A program made the position numbers and the translations under genes. A stretch of DNA of 64,000 bases from Myxococcales bacterium (GTDB taxonomy: Bacteria; Myxococcota; Myxococcia; Myxococcales; Anaeromyxobacteraceae): the NCBI GenBank assembly GCA_021806645.1, contig JAJZQX010000002.1, positions 1 through 64,000 of the forward strand, written 5' to 3'. This document shows positions 39,881 through 50,770 of the stretch, piece by piece. The notes under the pieces were generated by a model. The model was given only the letters and a program-made list of their open reading frames with translations, did not search any database and was not told the origin of the DNA. Each line of letters opens with the position of its first letter. Position 1 is the stretch's first letter.

Positions 39881-41143
39881 ATGCCTGGATCCGCCTTCCG
39901 GCTAGATCACCTGGCCTGCCGCGCCCTGCTCGCGGCGCGGCTCGCCGAGCCGGCGCCCGGGCGCATCCAGCTCCTGGCTGGACCCCGGCAGGTCGGCAAG
40001 ACCACGCTCCTGCTCGAGCTGGCGGACCGGCACGGCCCGGCGGCCATCTATGCCGCCGCCGACTCGCCGGAGGCCGCGCTCCCCGGCTTCTGGGAGCGGA
40101 CCCTGGCGAGGACCGAGGAGGCTGCCGCGTCCCACGGCAAGGCGGTTCTCCTCCTCGACGAGGCCCACCTGCTCGCCCACTGGGCCGCGCGCTTGAAGGG
40201 AGCGTGGGACCGGATCCGGCGGCGCCACCAGCCCGTCCACGTCGTCGCCACTGGCTCGTCGGCGCTCCACCTGGCCATCGGGTCGCGCGAGAGCCTGGCT
40301 GGCCGCTTCGAGCCCTTGACCTTGACCCACTGGTCGGCCGCCTCCCTGGCCGCGGCATTCGGCGGCTCGCCACGGTCCGCCGCCGAGTCGCTGGTCCGGT
40401 TCGGCTCATATCCCGGCGCCTTCCCGCTGCGCGGGGACCTGGCCCGCTGGACCGCCTACGTCCGCGACGCCATCCAGGAACCGGCCATCGGACGGGACCT
40501 CCTCGCGCTCGGCGTGATCCGCCGGCCCGCGCTCCTCCGGCAGGTGTTCGGCCTGGCGGCCTCGATGCCCGCCCAGGTGGTCTCGCTCCAGAAGCTCCAG
40601 GGGCAGCTCCAGGATCCGGGCGCCCTCGAGACCATCCAGCACTACCTCGGTCTCCTGGAGCAGGCCTTCCTGGTGGCGGCGGTGCCGAAGTACTCGACAC
40701 AGGTGCTCCGGCGCCGCGCCGCGCCGCCCAAGCTGGTCACGCTCGACAACGCGCTGCTGGCCGTCACCGACCCGGGAGGCCAGCCCGATCCACGGATCGA
40801 CCCGGCGCGCCACGGCGCCTGGGTGGAGAACGCCTGCCTCGCCCACGCCTGGAACTCGGGCCAGCGCGTGGCCTACTGGCGCGAGGAGCCGCTGGAGGTG
40901 GACGGTGTCCTCGACGGGAGCTGGGGCTCATGGGCCGTGGAGGTTAAGACCGGACCGTTTCGCGCCGGCGACCTCGGTGGACTGCTCGAGTTCACCAGGC
41001 GACACCCGAAGTTCAAGCCACTCGTGGTCGGCGCGCCTGGAGGCCGAAGCGCGGCCGAACGGGCCGGGGTGGCCTGGATCGACTGGCGTGACTTCCTGGT
41101 CCACGGGCCGGCGGGACGCCCGCCGAAGGAGCCCCCGACGTGA
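39881..41143 (+). CDS. AAA-family ATPase with DUF4143 domain
   Basis: 420 residues. P-loop GPRQVGKTTLLLEL, Walker B AVLLLDEAHLLAHW, sensor VVATGSSALHLAIGSRESLAGRFE, then a DUF4143 restriction-endonuclease-like C-terminal domain (WVENACLAHAWNSG, VAYWREEPLEVDGVLD, WAVEVKTGPF) carrying the D...EVK pattern of the PDDEXK fold. These proteins are widespread and scattered among genomes, and their role is uncertain. It overlaps nagZ by GTGA although the functions look unrelated, which suggests insertion into a pre-existing promoter region. Confidence 0.88.
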   Translation: MPGSAFRLDHLACRALLAARLAEPAPGRIQLLAGPRQVGKTTLLLELADRHGPAAIYAAADSPEAALPGFWERTLARTEEAAASHGKAVLLLDEAHLLAHWAARLKGAWDRIRRRHQPVHVVATGSSALHLAIGSRESLAGRFEPLTLTHWSAASLAAAFGGSPRSAAESLVRFGSYPGAFPLRGDLARWTAYVRDAIQEPAIGRDLLALGVIRRPALLRQVFGLAASMPAQVVSLQKLQGQLQDPGALETIQHYLGLLEQAFLVAAVPKYSTQVLRRRAAPPKLVTLDNALLAVTDPGGQPDPRIDPARHGAWVENACLAHAWNSGQRVAYWREEPLEVDGVLDGSWGSWAVEVKTGPFRAGDLGGLLEFTRRHPKFKPLVVGAPGGRSAAERAGVAWIDWRDFLVHGPAGRPPKEPPT

Positions 41144-42237
41144 ACGACCGGGATCTCGACCGCACCGTGGCCGGGCTGCTCTGCGTCGGCTTCCACGGGG
41201 TGCGCCCCTCGCCCGAGGTGCTGGAGCTGATCCGGCGCGGCGTGCGGGGCGTCATCCTCTTCTCGCGAAACCTGGTGGAGGCCGAGCAGGTGGCCGAGCT
41301 GGTCGGCGCGCTGAAGCGGGAGGCCGGCCGGCCCCTGCTCGTCTCCATCGACCAGGAGGGCGGGCGGGTGGCGCGGCTGCGCGCGGCGCACGGCTTCACC
41401 GAGCTGCCCCCCATGCGCCGGCTGGGCGAGGCCGGCGACGAGCGGCTCGCCTTCGACGCCGGGGCGCTGGTGGGGCGCGAGCTGCGCTCGGTCGGGATCG
41501 ACCTGGACTACGCGCCGGTGGTGGACGTGGACACCAACCCGGACAACCCGGTCATCGGCGACCGGAGCCTGTCGCGCCGGCCGGAGCGGGTCGGGCGGCT
41601 CGGCGCGGCGCTGGCCCGCGGCCTCCAGTCGTCCGGGGTGGCCGCCTGCGCCAAGCACTTTCCCGGCCACGGCGACACCAGCCAGGACTCGCACCTGACC
41701 TTGCCGCGGCTGCCCCACTCGCTCGACCGGCTCGAGGCGGTGGAGCTGCCGCCCTTCACGGCGCTGGCCCGGGCCGGCGTGGCGGCGGTGATGACGGCGC
41801 ACGTGGTCTTCGAGCCGCTCGACCCGGTCCGGCCGGCCACCCTCTCCCCGGCGGTGCTCCGGCTGCTGCGCGAGACCTGCGGCTTCGAGGGGGCCTGCAT
41901 CTCCGACGACCTCGAGATGAAGGCCATCAGCGAGCAGGTCTCGCTCGAGGAGGCGGCGCCGGGGGCGCTGGCGGCCGGCGTGGACCAGCTGCTGGTCTGC
42001 CACACCGCGGCGGTGCAGCACCGGGCCATCGACCTGATCCGCGCCGCGGTGGAGACCGGGCGGATCCCGCCGGCGCGGCTGGCCGAGGCCACGGCGAGGG
42101 TGGCCAGGCTGCTCCGCTGGGCCGGGCCGCCCCCCGACCCGCGCACCGCGCGGGCGGCGCTGCGCACCCGCGAGCACCTGGCGCTGGCCGAGGCCATGGG
42201 CGGGCCCGGCGCGGGGCGCGATCCGACCGAAGGCTGA
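41140..42237 (+). CDS. nagZ: Beta-N-acetylhexosaminidase (glycoside hydrolase family 3)
   Basis: 365 residues with GH3/NagZ motifs: LVSIDQEGGRVARLR, AKHFPGHGDTSQDSH (about 171-185, supplying the catalytic His/Asp loop) and ISDDLEMKAI containing the nucleophile Asp. NagZ removes N-acetylglucosamine from peptidoglycan turnover products in the cytoplasm. GTG 41140 overlaps the upstream ATPase stop. No signal peptide is visible, consistent with a cytoplasmic enzyme. Confidence 0.92.
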   Translation: MNDRDLDRTVAGLLCVGFHGVRPSPEVLELIRRGVRGVILFSRNLVEAEQVAELVGALKREAGRPLLVSIDQEGGRVARLRAAHGFTELPPMRRLGEAGDERLAFDAGALVGRELRSVGIDLDYAPVVDVDTNPDNPVIGDRSLSRRPERVGRLGAALARGLQSSGVAACAKHFPGHGDTSQDSHLTLPRLPHSLDRLEAVELPPFTALARAGVAAVMTAHVVFEPLDPVRPATLSPAVLRLLRETCGFEGACISDDLEMKAISEQVSLEEAAPGALAAGVDQLLVCHTAAVQHRAIDLIRAAVETGRIPPARLAEATARVARLLRWAGPPPDPRTARAALRTREHLALAEAMGGPGAGRDPTEG

Positions 42238-42270
42238 AGGACGCTGGCGCGGGAGCCGCTCGCGGCGCGG

Positions 42271-43641
42271 CTAGCGTCGCTCGAGGATCTTGAGCGCCAC
42301 CAGCCCGTAGAGGAAGCCGTAGACCACGTGCTCGGGCCGCCTGGCGATCGCCACCAGCTCGGAGAGGGTGCGGGTGCCGTCCACGCGCGGCAGCAGCTCC
42401 GCCTCCCACCGCTCCAGCTCCACCTCGTGCAGGCCGTAGGCCGGCTGCGGCGTGGGGATGAGCCGGTCCTCCGGGGAGAGCAGGCCGAAGAGCCGCTCCG
42501 GCTTGTAGAGCTTCTTCACGCCGCGGGTGATGAGGTGGGCCGGGTGCAGGTCGATCTTGATGGCCTGGCTGGCGGCGCGGTCCTTGAAGTGGAGCCGGTA
42601 CTCGCCGTCCTCCCAGCCGAAGAGCGAGTAGATGATCGCCTTCACCTGCTGGGCCACGTAGTAGAGCTTCTCGGTGTCCTTGAGGACGTTCATCTCCACC
42701 AGGATGTCGCCGGTGCGCCGCCCGGTCTTGTCGGCGGCGGCGCGCACCAGCTCCAGCTGCCCCTGCGTGAGCTTGCCGACGCGGACCAGGAACGGGCCGA
42801 ACCGGTCGGTCACCAGGTTGGAGATGGCGAAGCAGGGGGCGCCCGACTGGAAGTAGATGGTCTTCTTCACCTTGCCGCGCTGGACGGTCAGCTCGCCGGT
42901 CTGCTGGGCGAGGTGGAACGCGGTGATCAGGTCGGGCAGCTTCTCCCCGAGCTGCCCCTCGGGCAACGGCACGTCGGCGGCGCGACGGGCCGCGAGGGCC
43001 TTGCCGTGGGCCTCCCGGGCCTCCCGGGCCGCCTGGGTGGCCGCGGCCGAAGGCGAGGGCGGCGGGGCGTGCGGCGGTGGCTGGGCCGGCTTGCCGAGCG
43101 CCCCGGCGGTGACGTTCTCGCCGTGCAGCACCGCCGAGACCTTCCCGCCTTCGGTCAGGACCACCCGGCCGGTCAGCTCCATGGCGTCCACCGGCTCGTC
43201 GGCCTCCACCGCGACCTCCACGTCGAAGTCGTCGGTGGACTCGGGCGGCGGCGTCAGGGCGGCGCGGGTGGGCGGCTCCGGCGGCAGCAGCGCCCGGAGC
43301 GCGTCCACCAGCTGCTTGCCGGGGAAGGGCTTCTCGAAGTAGCCGGCGGCGCCATGCTGCGCCCGGGCCTCGGAGGCGGCCCGCCCCCCCTTGATGACCC
43401 CGGTCATGAAGACGTACGGGATGGAGGCCTTCCGGAGCGCCGCGCCCACCTCGTAGCCCATCATGTCGGGCAGCAGCACGTCCACGACCGCCGCCGCCGG
43501 CGGCTCCTTGGCGAGCAGCTCGAGCCCGGCGCGGCCGCGCAGCGCGGTGACGGCCACCCAGCCCTCGCCCTCGACGAGGCGGGCCAGCAGGCCGACCAGC
43601 TCGGCGTTGTCGTCGACGAGGAGGATGCGCGGGCGGCTCAT
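42271..43641 (-). CDS. Response regulator with DUF4388 (PATAN) output region
   Basis: 456 residues. The receiver domain (about 1-120) begins ILLVDDNAELVGLLARLVEGEG and has phospho-acceptor Asp in AAVVDVLLPDMMGYE, with Lys in FEKPFPGKQL. A Pro/Ala linker leads to a DUF4388-like region (LPDLITAFHLAQQTGELTVQRGKVKKTIYFQSG...) that in Myxococcota and relatives occurs in regulators of motility and signalling. No DNA-binding domain is seen. It overlaps the upstream MFS gene by ATGA. Confidence 0.82.
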   Translation of the reverse strand: MSRPRILLVDDNAELVGLLARLVEGEGWVAVTALRGRAGLELLAKEPPAAAVVDVLLPDMMGYEVGAALRKASIPYVFMTGVIKGGRAASEARAQHGAAGYFEKPFPGKQLVDALRALLPPEPPTRAALTPPPESTDDFDVEVAVEADEPVDAMELTGRVVLTEGGKVSAVLHGENVTAGALGKPAQPPPHAPPPSPSAAATQAAREAREAHGKALAARRAADVPLPEGQLGEKLPDLITAFHLAQQTGELTVQRGKVKKTIYFQSGAPCFAISNLVTDRFGPFLVRVGKLTQGQLELVRAAADKTGRRTGDILVEMNVLKDTEKLYYVAQQVKAIIYSLFGWEDGEYRLHFKDRAASQAIKIDLHPAHLITRGVKKLYKPERLFGLLSPEDRLIPTPQPAYGLHEVELERWEAELLPRVDGTRTLSELVAIARRPEHVVYGFLYGLVALKILERR

Positions 43642-44864
43642 CGTGGGGCGACCATATCACGCGCCTCGTGGCCCAGCCGCCGCCGGCGAGCCGGTCCGGC
43701 CGCCAGGTGGAGGGCCGCCGCCAGCGCGCCGGTGGCCAGGCAGCCGAGCCAGAGGGAGGTACCCCCGAAGCGGTGAAGCACCTCGCCCCCCAGCAGCGGC
43801 GAGAGGGTGAAGGCCAGGCCCCAGGCCATCGAGAAGGCCCCCTGGTAGCGGCCGCGCAGGTGGGGAGGGGCCAGGTCGGCCACGATGGCGGAGGCGACCG
43901 GGAACCCGATCACTTCACCGATCGTGTATAGGACGGCGCCTGCCAGGTAGGCCGGCAGCGAGCCGCCGAAGGCGTTGAGGCCGAACCCGACGCCGATGAG
44001 GAGCGAGGAGAGGGCCAGCATGCGGGCGCCGTCATGGCGCTGCAGCAGCGGCGAGAGCAGGGGCTGGAGCACCACCACCCCCAGGCCGTTGAGCGCCATG
44101 ATCAGCGAGAAGGCGCGCGGGCCGACGCCGTGGGCGGTGTAGTCGAGCGGCAGCGCCAGCTGGAACTGCGTGAAGACCAGCAGCACCGCCAGGTGCAGGC
44201 CGAGGAAGACCATGAACGGCCCGTCGCGGAAGACGCGGAAGAGGCCGTGGACCACGGGCGCCGCGCCGTGGTGCGCCGGCCGGGTCTCGGGCACGCGGGC
44301 CAGGACGATGAGCGCGAAGGCCAGCGAGGTGGCCGCGTCGGCGAGGAACAGCGCCAGCATTGAGCGCTCGGCCACGAAGCCGGCCACCGAGAGGCTGATG
44401 GCCCAGCCCAGGTTGACGGCCCAGTAGATCAGGCCGTAGGCGCGGGCCCGGTCGGCCGGCGCCACCACGTCGGCCACCGCCGCCTGCGCCGCCGGGCGGT
44501 AGACGTCGCCGGTGAGGGCGGCCAGGAAGGCGACGAAGGTGAGCCCGGCCGGGTCGCGCAGGAAGCCGAGCACGGCCACGCAGGCGCCGCCCAGCGTGAG
44601 GCCGAGCAGCATGGTCTGGCGGCGGCCGATCCGGTCGGCCAGCGCGCCGCCCACCGGGCCGGCCAGCAGCATGCCCAGGCCGTAGATCGCCACCACCTGG
44701 CCGGCCTGGTCGGCGCTGAAGCCGCGATCGGTGACCAGGTAGAGGGCGAGGAAGGTGACGACGAAGGAGGCGAGCCGGTTGACCAGCATGCCCGCCCAGA
44801 GCGTCCAGAAGAGCGGCGGCAGGCCGCCGGTGGCGGCGCGGAAGCGGGTGACGAGGAAGGCCAC
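43638..44864 (-). CDS. MFS transporter (MdtH/drug efflux-like)
   Basis: 408 residues with about 12 hydrophobic helices. The MFS loop motif GPVGGALADRIGRRQTM lies between helices 2 and 3, and a second copy-like segment LLSPLLQRHDGARM in the second half. Substrate unknown. It lies downstream of the glnA terminator on the same strand and is translationally coupled to the response regulator. Confidence 0.85.
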   Translation of the reverse strand: MAFLVTRFRAATGGLPPLFWTLWAGMLVNRLASFVVTFLALYLVTDRGFSADQAGQVVAIYGLGMLLAGPVGGALADRIGRRQTMLLGLTLGGACVAVLGFLRDPAGLTFVAFLAALTGDVYRPAAQAAVADVVAPADRARAYGLIYWAVNLGWAISLSVAGFVAERSMLALFLADAATSLAFALIVLARVPETRPAHHGAAPVVHGLFRVFRDGPFMVFLGLHLAVLLVFTQFQLALPLDYTAHGVGPRAFSLIMALNGLGVVVLQPLLSPLLQRHDGARMLALSSLLIGVGFGLNAFGGSLPAYLAGAVLYTIGEVIGFPVASAIVADLAPPHLRGRYQGAFSMAWGLAFTLSPLLGGEVLHRFGGTSLWLGCLATGALAAALHLAAGPARRRRLGHEARDMVAPR

Positions 44865-44883
44865 GGCGGCGCAAGGTAGCCGG

Positions 44884-44923
44884 AAAACGGGAAGGCGGCC
44901 ACCTGGCGGTGACCGCCTTCCCG
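44884..44923 (-). terminator. Intrinsic terminator of glnA
   Basis: On the minus strand an 11-bp perfect stem, CGGGAAGGCGG with CCGCCTTCCCG (arms 44913-44923 and 44888-44898), with a 14-base loop, is followed by TTTT (44884-44887). It lies 23 bases after the glnA stop and before the MFS start. Confidence 0.8.
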
Positions 44924-44945
44924 ATGACGCCGCTTCGGCGCCGCG

Positions 44946-46370
<1,425 letters not shown>

Positions 46371-46417
46371 CGCGGTTGTTTCTCCGGCTTGAGAGAGGGG
46401 GCTGCGGCCCGGATCGT

Positions 46418-46434
46418 TAGCACGCGCCGTGCCG
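46418..46434 (-). promoter_or_regulatory. Sigma-54 promoter of glnA
   Basis: The minus strand reads CGGCAC-GGCGC-GTGCTA: GG and GC dinucleotides 10 bases apart, as needed for the -24/-12 boxes. The transcript would start about 38 bases before ATG 46370, with GGAGA as ribosome-binding site. I did not find a convincing NtrC double site upstream. Confidence 0.6.
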
Positions 46435-46580
46435 TGGCCGGGGAGCGTTCGAGCATCGAAAACCCCTTGGGCGACCGGGGGCTGTCCAGGGGCGGTGCCC
46501 GTGATGCGAGCACCATGCTGCCCGGTTGTCGAGCAGCCAGCCGGGGCGTGCCTCCAGGCTGGCCGCGTGCGCCGTCCGGC

Positions 46581-48035
46581 TCAGCGGGCCTTCAGTCCCA
46601 GCGCCCGCATCCGCTCGCGGAGCGTGTTCCGGTTCATGCCGAGCAGCTCGGCGGCCCGAAGCTGGTTCCCCTTGGTGCGGGCGATGGCCGCGGCGATGAG
46701 CGGCTTCTCCACCGCCTCGAGCGCCGCCTGGTAGCGGCCACCCTCGGGCTCGGCGCCGTCGAGCATGGTGTTCACCAGCCCCGAGAGGCCGCGCTCGGCG
46801 GCGGCGGCGGCCGGCAGCAGCCCGGAGAGCTCGGCGGCGCCCAGGCGCGGCCCGTGGAGCTTGAGCAGCGCCCGCTGGATGACGTTCTGCAGCTCGCGCA
46901 CGTTGCCCGGCCAGGGGTGCGCCAGCAGCATCGCCTCCGCGTCCTTGCCGAGCGCCACCGGGCGCCCCTTGAGCTGCTGCCCGTAGCGGGCCAGGAGGTG
47001 GCGGGCCAGCAGCACCACGTCGGCCTCGCGCTCGCGCAGCGGCGGGAGCCGGATCGGCACCACCGCCAGCCGGTAGTAGAGGTCGCGCCGGAAGCGCCCC
47101 TCCTCCACCGAGCGGGCCAGGTCGGCGTTGGTCGCCGCCACCACCCGCACGTCCACCGGCAGCGCGCGCGAGCCGCCCACGCGGTCGATCTCCCGCTCCT
47201 GCAGCACGCGCAGGAGCTTGGCCTGCAGCTCGATGGGCAGCTCGCCGACCTCGTCGAGGAAGAGCGTGCCGCCGCTGGCCAGCTCGAACTTGCCGGGGCG
47301 CCGCTCCACCGCGCCGGTGAAGGAGCCCTTCTCGTGGCCGTACAGCTCGCTCTCGATCAGGTCGCGCGGCAGCGCCGCCATGTTGACGGTGATGAAGGGG
47401 CCTCCCGAGCGGGCCGAGTTGGAGTGGACGGCGCGGGCCACCAGCTCCTTGCCGGTGCCCGACTCGCCCATGAGCAGCACCGTCATCTCGGTGCGGGCGA
47501 CACGCCCGACCTCCTTGAAGACCTCGATCATGGCCGGCGAGCGCCCCACCAGCGTCTCGGGGAGGGCCACGTCGCGGTAGCGGCGCGGCTCCCCGGCCGG
47601 ATCGCCGCGCTCGTCGCGCTCGTCGCCGGGCGGGCTCGCCTCGGCGTCGCCGCTCTCCCGGGGCGCGGCCGAGAGGTCGAGGATGATCCGCTCCACGCGG
47701 GCCAGGTCGAAGGGCTTCCCGAGGTAGTCTGCGGCGCCGCGCTTCATCGCCTCCACGGCGGTGCGCATGGTGTCCTCGGCCGTCATCACCACCACGAAGG
47801 GCGAGCCGGGACGGCCGGCGATCTCGCCCAGCAGCTTGAGGCCGTCGTCGCCGGGGAGCCGCACGTCGAGCAGCAGCAACCCGATGCCGGTGGGGCCGGT
47901 GCCGAGCGCCCGCAGCTTCTCCCGGGCCTCCTCGGCGCTGGCGGCCTCCTCGAAGGGGACCCCGGCCCGCTCGCAGGTGCGGGCCAGCACGAAGCGGATG
48001 GAGCTCTCGTCGTCCACGATCAGGACCTTGCGCAC
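46581..48035 (-). CDS. ntrC: NtrC-family sigma-54 response regulator
   Basis: 484 residues. Receiver domain ([17 protein letters not shown], Asp in [13 protein letters not shown], Lys in YLGKPFD), sigma-54 interaction AAA+ domain ([26 protein letters not shown] loop in [25 protein letters not shown]) and Fis-type HTH ([20 protein letters not shown]). Downstream is glnA with a -24/-12 promoter and upstream the sensor kinase, so NtrC is the natural assignment among many NtrC-like proteins of these bacteria. Confidence 0.88.
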   Translation of the reverse strand: MRKVLIVDDESSIRFVLARTCERAGVPFEEAASAEEAREKLRALGTGPTGIGLLLLDVRLPGDDGLKLLGEIAGRPGSPFVVVMTAEDTMRTAVEAMKRGAADYLGKPFDLARVERIILDLSAAPRESGDAEASPPGDERDERGDPAGEPRRYRDVALPETLVGRSPAMIEVFKEVGRVARTEMTVLLMGESGTGKELVARAVHSNSARSGGPFITVNMAALPRDLIESELYGHEKGSFTGAVERRPGKFELASGGTLFLDEVGELPIELQAKLLRVLQEREIDRVGGSRALPVDVRVVAATNADLARSVEEGRFRRDLYYRLAVVPIRLPPLREREADVVLLARHLLARYGQQLKGRPVALGKDAEAMLLAHPWPGNVRELQNVIQRALLKLHGPRLGAAELSGLLPAAAAAERGLSGLVNTMLDGAEPEGGRYQAALEAVEKPLIAAAIARTKGNQLRAAELLGMNRNTLRERMRALGLKAR

Positions 48036-48044
48036 GGTGCCTTC

Positions 48045-49127
48045 CTAAGCAAGGTCGGGGCCAGCCGGGCCGCCGAGGTCGAGGGGGAGGTAGAGACTGG
48101 CTTCGCAGCCCCCGCCGGAGCGGTTGCGGACCTCGATCCGGCCGCCGTGGGCGTCGATGATGCGCCGCGAGATGGCCAGGCCCAGGCCGGTGCCGTTCGG
48201 CTTGGAGGTGGCGAACGGGGTGAAGAGCCGGGACAGCATCGCCTCGTGGATGCCCGGGCCGTTGTCCTTCACCGAGACGCGCGCCAGGGGACGGGTGCGG
48301 CCGCTGGCGGTCCGGACCCGCTGGGTGGCCACCGCGGTCTCGATCACCAGCTGCGGGTTGGGCCGCCCGGCCAGCGCGTCGAGGGCGTTGCGGACCAGGT
48401 TGAGGATCACCTGGGTCAGCTTCTCGTCGTCGCCGCTCACGTGGGGCAGCGACGGGTCGAACCGCTCCACGATGGTGACCCCCTCGGCGGCGGGGACGCC
48501 GCGGGCCAGCACCCGGACGTCGCCGAGCACCTGGTGGATGTCCACCGGCGCGATGTGGAGCGCCGCCGGGCGGGCCAGGTCGAGCAGCTCGCGCACCAGG
48601 CCGTCCACGCGCCTGGCCTCGCGGGCGATCACCTGGGCGTAGTCCCGCGCGCTCCCCTCGGCCTCGCGGGCCAGCAGCTCGGCCGAGCCCTGCAATCCCG
48701 CCAGCGGGTTCTTGATCTCGTGGGCCAGGCCGGCCGCCAGCGCCTCGAAGTCGAGGGTTCGCTCGCCGCCGCGCGGTGGCCGGAGCACCAGGACCGAGCC
48801 CACACAGCTCGATCCGTCGAAGAGCGGCGAGGCCTCCACCGAGATGACCAGGCTCCGGTCGGCGGGGCTGGGCAGGTACGAGGCCTGGGTCTCCTGCGAG
48901 CGGCGGGCCCGCTCGGCCACGGCGCCGAGCGACTCGGCCCCGGGGAGCATGCGGACCGGCTGGCCCACCGACTGTTCCCGGCTCCGGCCGAAGAGCTCCT
49001 CGGCGGGCGGGTTGAGGTGGAGCACCGCGCCGCCGGCGCTCACCAGCAGGATGGCGTCGCCGACCGAGTCGACGGCCGCCCTCGCGAGCGCCGCCGTGAG
49101 CGCCGCAGGCTTGGCCGAGGCAGCCAC
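48045..49127 (-). CDS. ntrB: NtrB-like sensor histidine kinase
   Basis: 360 residues without membrane helices. A PAS domain (LVSAGGAVLHLNPPAEELFGRS), the H-box LAHEIKNPLAGLQGSAELLA, and HATPase motifs (NLVRNALDALAG, VKDNGPGI, GTGLGLAISRRI). Soluble PAS-HisKA-HATPase kinases of this size next to ntrC are NtrB. It would sense nitrogen status through the P-II protein encoded 22 bases upstream and phosphorylate NtrC, which starts nine bases downstream. Confidence 0.88.
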   Translation of the reverse strand: MAASAKPAALTAALARAAVDSVGDAILLVSAGGAVLHLNPPAEELFGRSREQSVGQPVRMLPGAESLGAVAERARRSQETQASYLPSPADRSLVISVEASPLFDGSSCVGSVLVLRPPRGGERTLDFEALAAGLAHEIKNPLAGLQGSAELLAREAEGSARDYAQVIAREARRVDGLVRELLDLARPAALHIAPVDIHQVLGDVRVLARGVPAAEGVTIVERFDPSLPHVSGDDEKLTQVILNLVRNALDALAGRPNPQLVIETAVATQRVRTASGRTRPLARVSVKDNGPGIHEAMLSRLFTPFATSKPNGTGLGLAISRRIIDAHGGRIEVRNRSGGGCEASLYLPLDLGGPAGPDLA

Positions 49128-49149
49128 CTGGGCTAGTGCCCCCGGAGCA

Positions 49150-49491
<342 letters not shown>

Positions 49492-49738
49492 TCACCTCGT
49501 GGATGTGAAAGTGGTGCTGACGCTACGCTTCGTGCCCGAGACCGGTCAAGATTGGCCTGCCCGGAAACCGGGCACCCGGCTGCTCGGTTCCTGGACGGCC
49601 CTCCGGCGATGCGGGCCGCCTCCGAGGCGGCCGGACAGCGGCGCGGCGGGGCGTTGGCGCGGCGGCGGGCATGACGGGCGGGTCATGCCGGAGCAGGTTG
49701 CAACCGGCGGGCCATGACTCGTCCTACAATTGATCTCC

Positions 49739-50770
49739 ATGGTCGAAGCCATCCTCTTCCCGCTGCTGGTCCTGGCCACCGCCGCCCACGTCCTCTTCTG
49801 GAGGTGGAAGCTGCGTGCGCCGGGCGGCCAGGACGAGCTGGTCGAGGCGGTCACCGCCGACGGGTGGCGGCTCTGGATGGGGCGGCGGAGGCCGAAGGGG
49901 GCGCCGCGCGTCACGCCGGTGCTGCTGGTCCACGGCGTCGCCATGAACCGCCAGGCGCTCGACTTCGGCGTGGAGCGCTGGTCGCTGGCGGCGGTGCTGG
50001 CGGCGGGCGGGCTCGACTGCTTCGCCATCGACCTGCGCGGCCACGGCAGCTCGCGGCGCGGGCCGCCCGGCATCGACCACGAGTGGACGCTGGACGACTA
50101 CCTCGCGCTCGACATCCCGGCGGCGCTCGACGCCGTCCAGCGGGTCACCGGCCAGCGGCGGGTGCTCTGGGTCGGCCACAGCCAGGGGGCGTTGCTCGGG
50201 CTGGTGGCGGCGCAGAAGTACCCGGACCGGATCGCCGGCGTGGTGGCGCTGGCCCCACCCATCCGGTTGCCGCGTGGGCCGGCCGAGCACCGGTTCCTGC
50301 CCGGGCTGGTCCGCTGGAGGCTCGTCCGCCCGCTCGCCCAGCTGGTGGCGCCGTTCGCCGGCTGGTGGCAGCCGCGCCGGGCCGGGCTCTCCATCCAGCT
50401 CGGCAACATGGAGCGGCCCGTCTACCGGCGGCTGCTCATGAACGCCATCGAGGAGCTGCCGTCGGGCGTGGTCCGCCACTTCGTGACCCTGGCCGGCGAC
50501 GGGCGGCTCGGCTCGCTGGACGGGCGGGAGGACTGGCTGGAAGGGCTGGCCGGCTGCCGCATGCCGGCCCTCTTCGTGGCCGCTCCGCGCGACGGGCTGG
50601 CCAGGCTGGCGGGGGTCGAGGAGGGGCACGCGCGCTGGGGCGGCGAGAAGACGTTGCTGGTGGCGGCGCCCGAGGTGGGCCACGGGGACCTCGTGCTCGG
50701 CAAGCGGGCGCCGGCGGAGCTCTTCCCGGCGGTGCGCGACTGGCTCACCGCCCGCTCGCCGCTCCGGTGA
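49739..50770 (+). CDS. Alpha/beta hydrolase
   Basis: 343 residues from ATG 49739. An N-terminal hydrophobic helix (ILFPLLVLATAAHVLFW) probably anchors it in the membrane. The fold motifs are VLLVHGVAMNRQ (oxyanion), the nucleophile elbow GHSQGA and the C-terminal His in EVGHGDLVLG. A lipase or esterase; substrate unknown. Its last 26 bases overlap the convergent Nudix/metallo-beta-lactamase gene. Confidence 0.82.
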   Translation: MVEAILFPLLVLATAAHVLFWRWKLRAPGGQDELVEAVTADGWRLWMGRRRPKGAPRVTPVLLVHGVAMNRQALDFGVERWSLAAVLAAGGLDCFAIDLRGHGSSRRGPPGIDHEWTLDDYLALDIPAALDAVQRVTGQRRVLWVGHSQGALLGLVAAQKYPDRIAGVVALAPPIRLPRGPAEHRFLPGLVRWRLVRPLAQLVAPFAGWWQPRRAGLSIQLGNMERPVYRRLLMNAIEELPSGVVRHFVTLAGDGRLGSLDGREDWLEGLAGCRMPALFVAAPRDGLARLAGVEEGHARWGGEKTLLVAAPEVGHGDLVLGKRAPAELFPAVRDWLTARSPLR

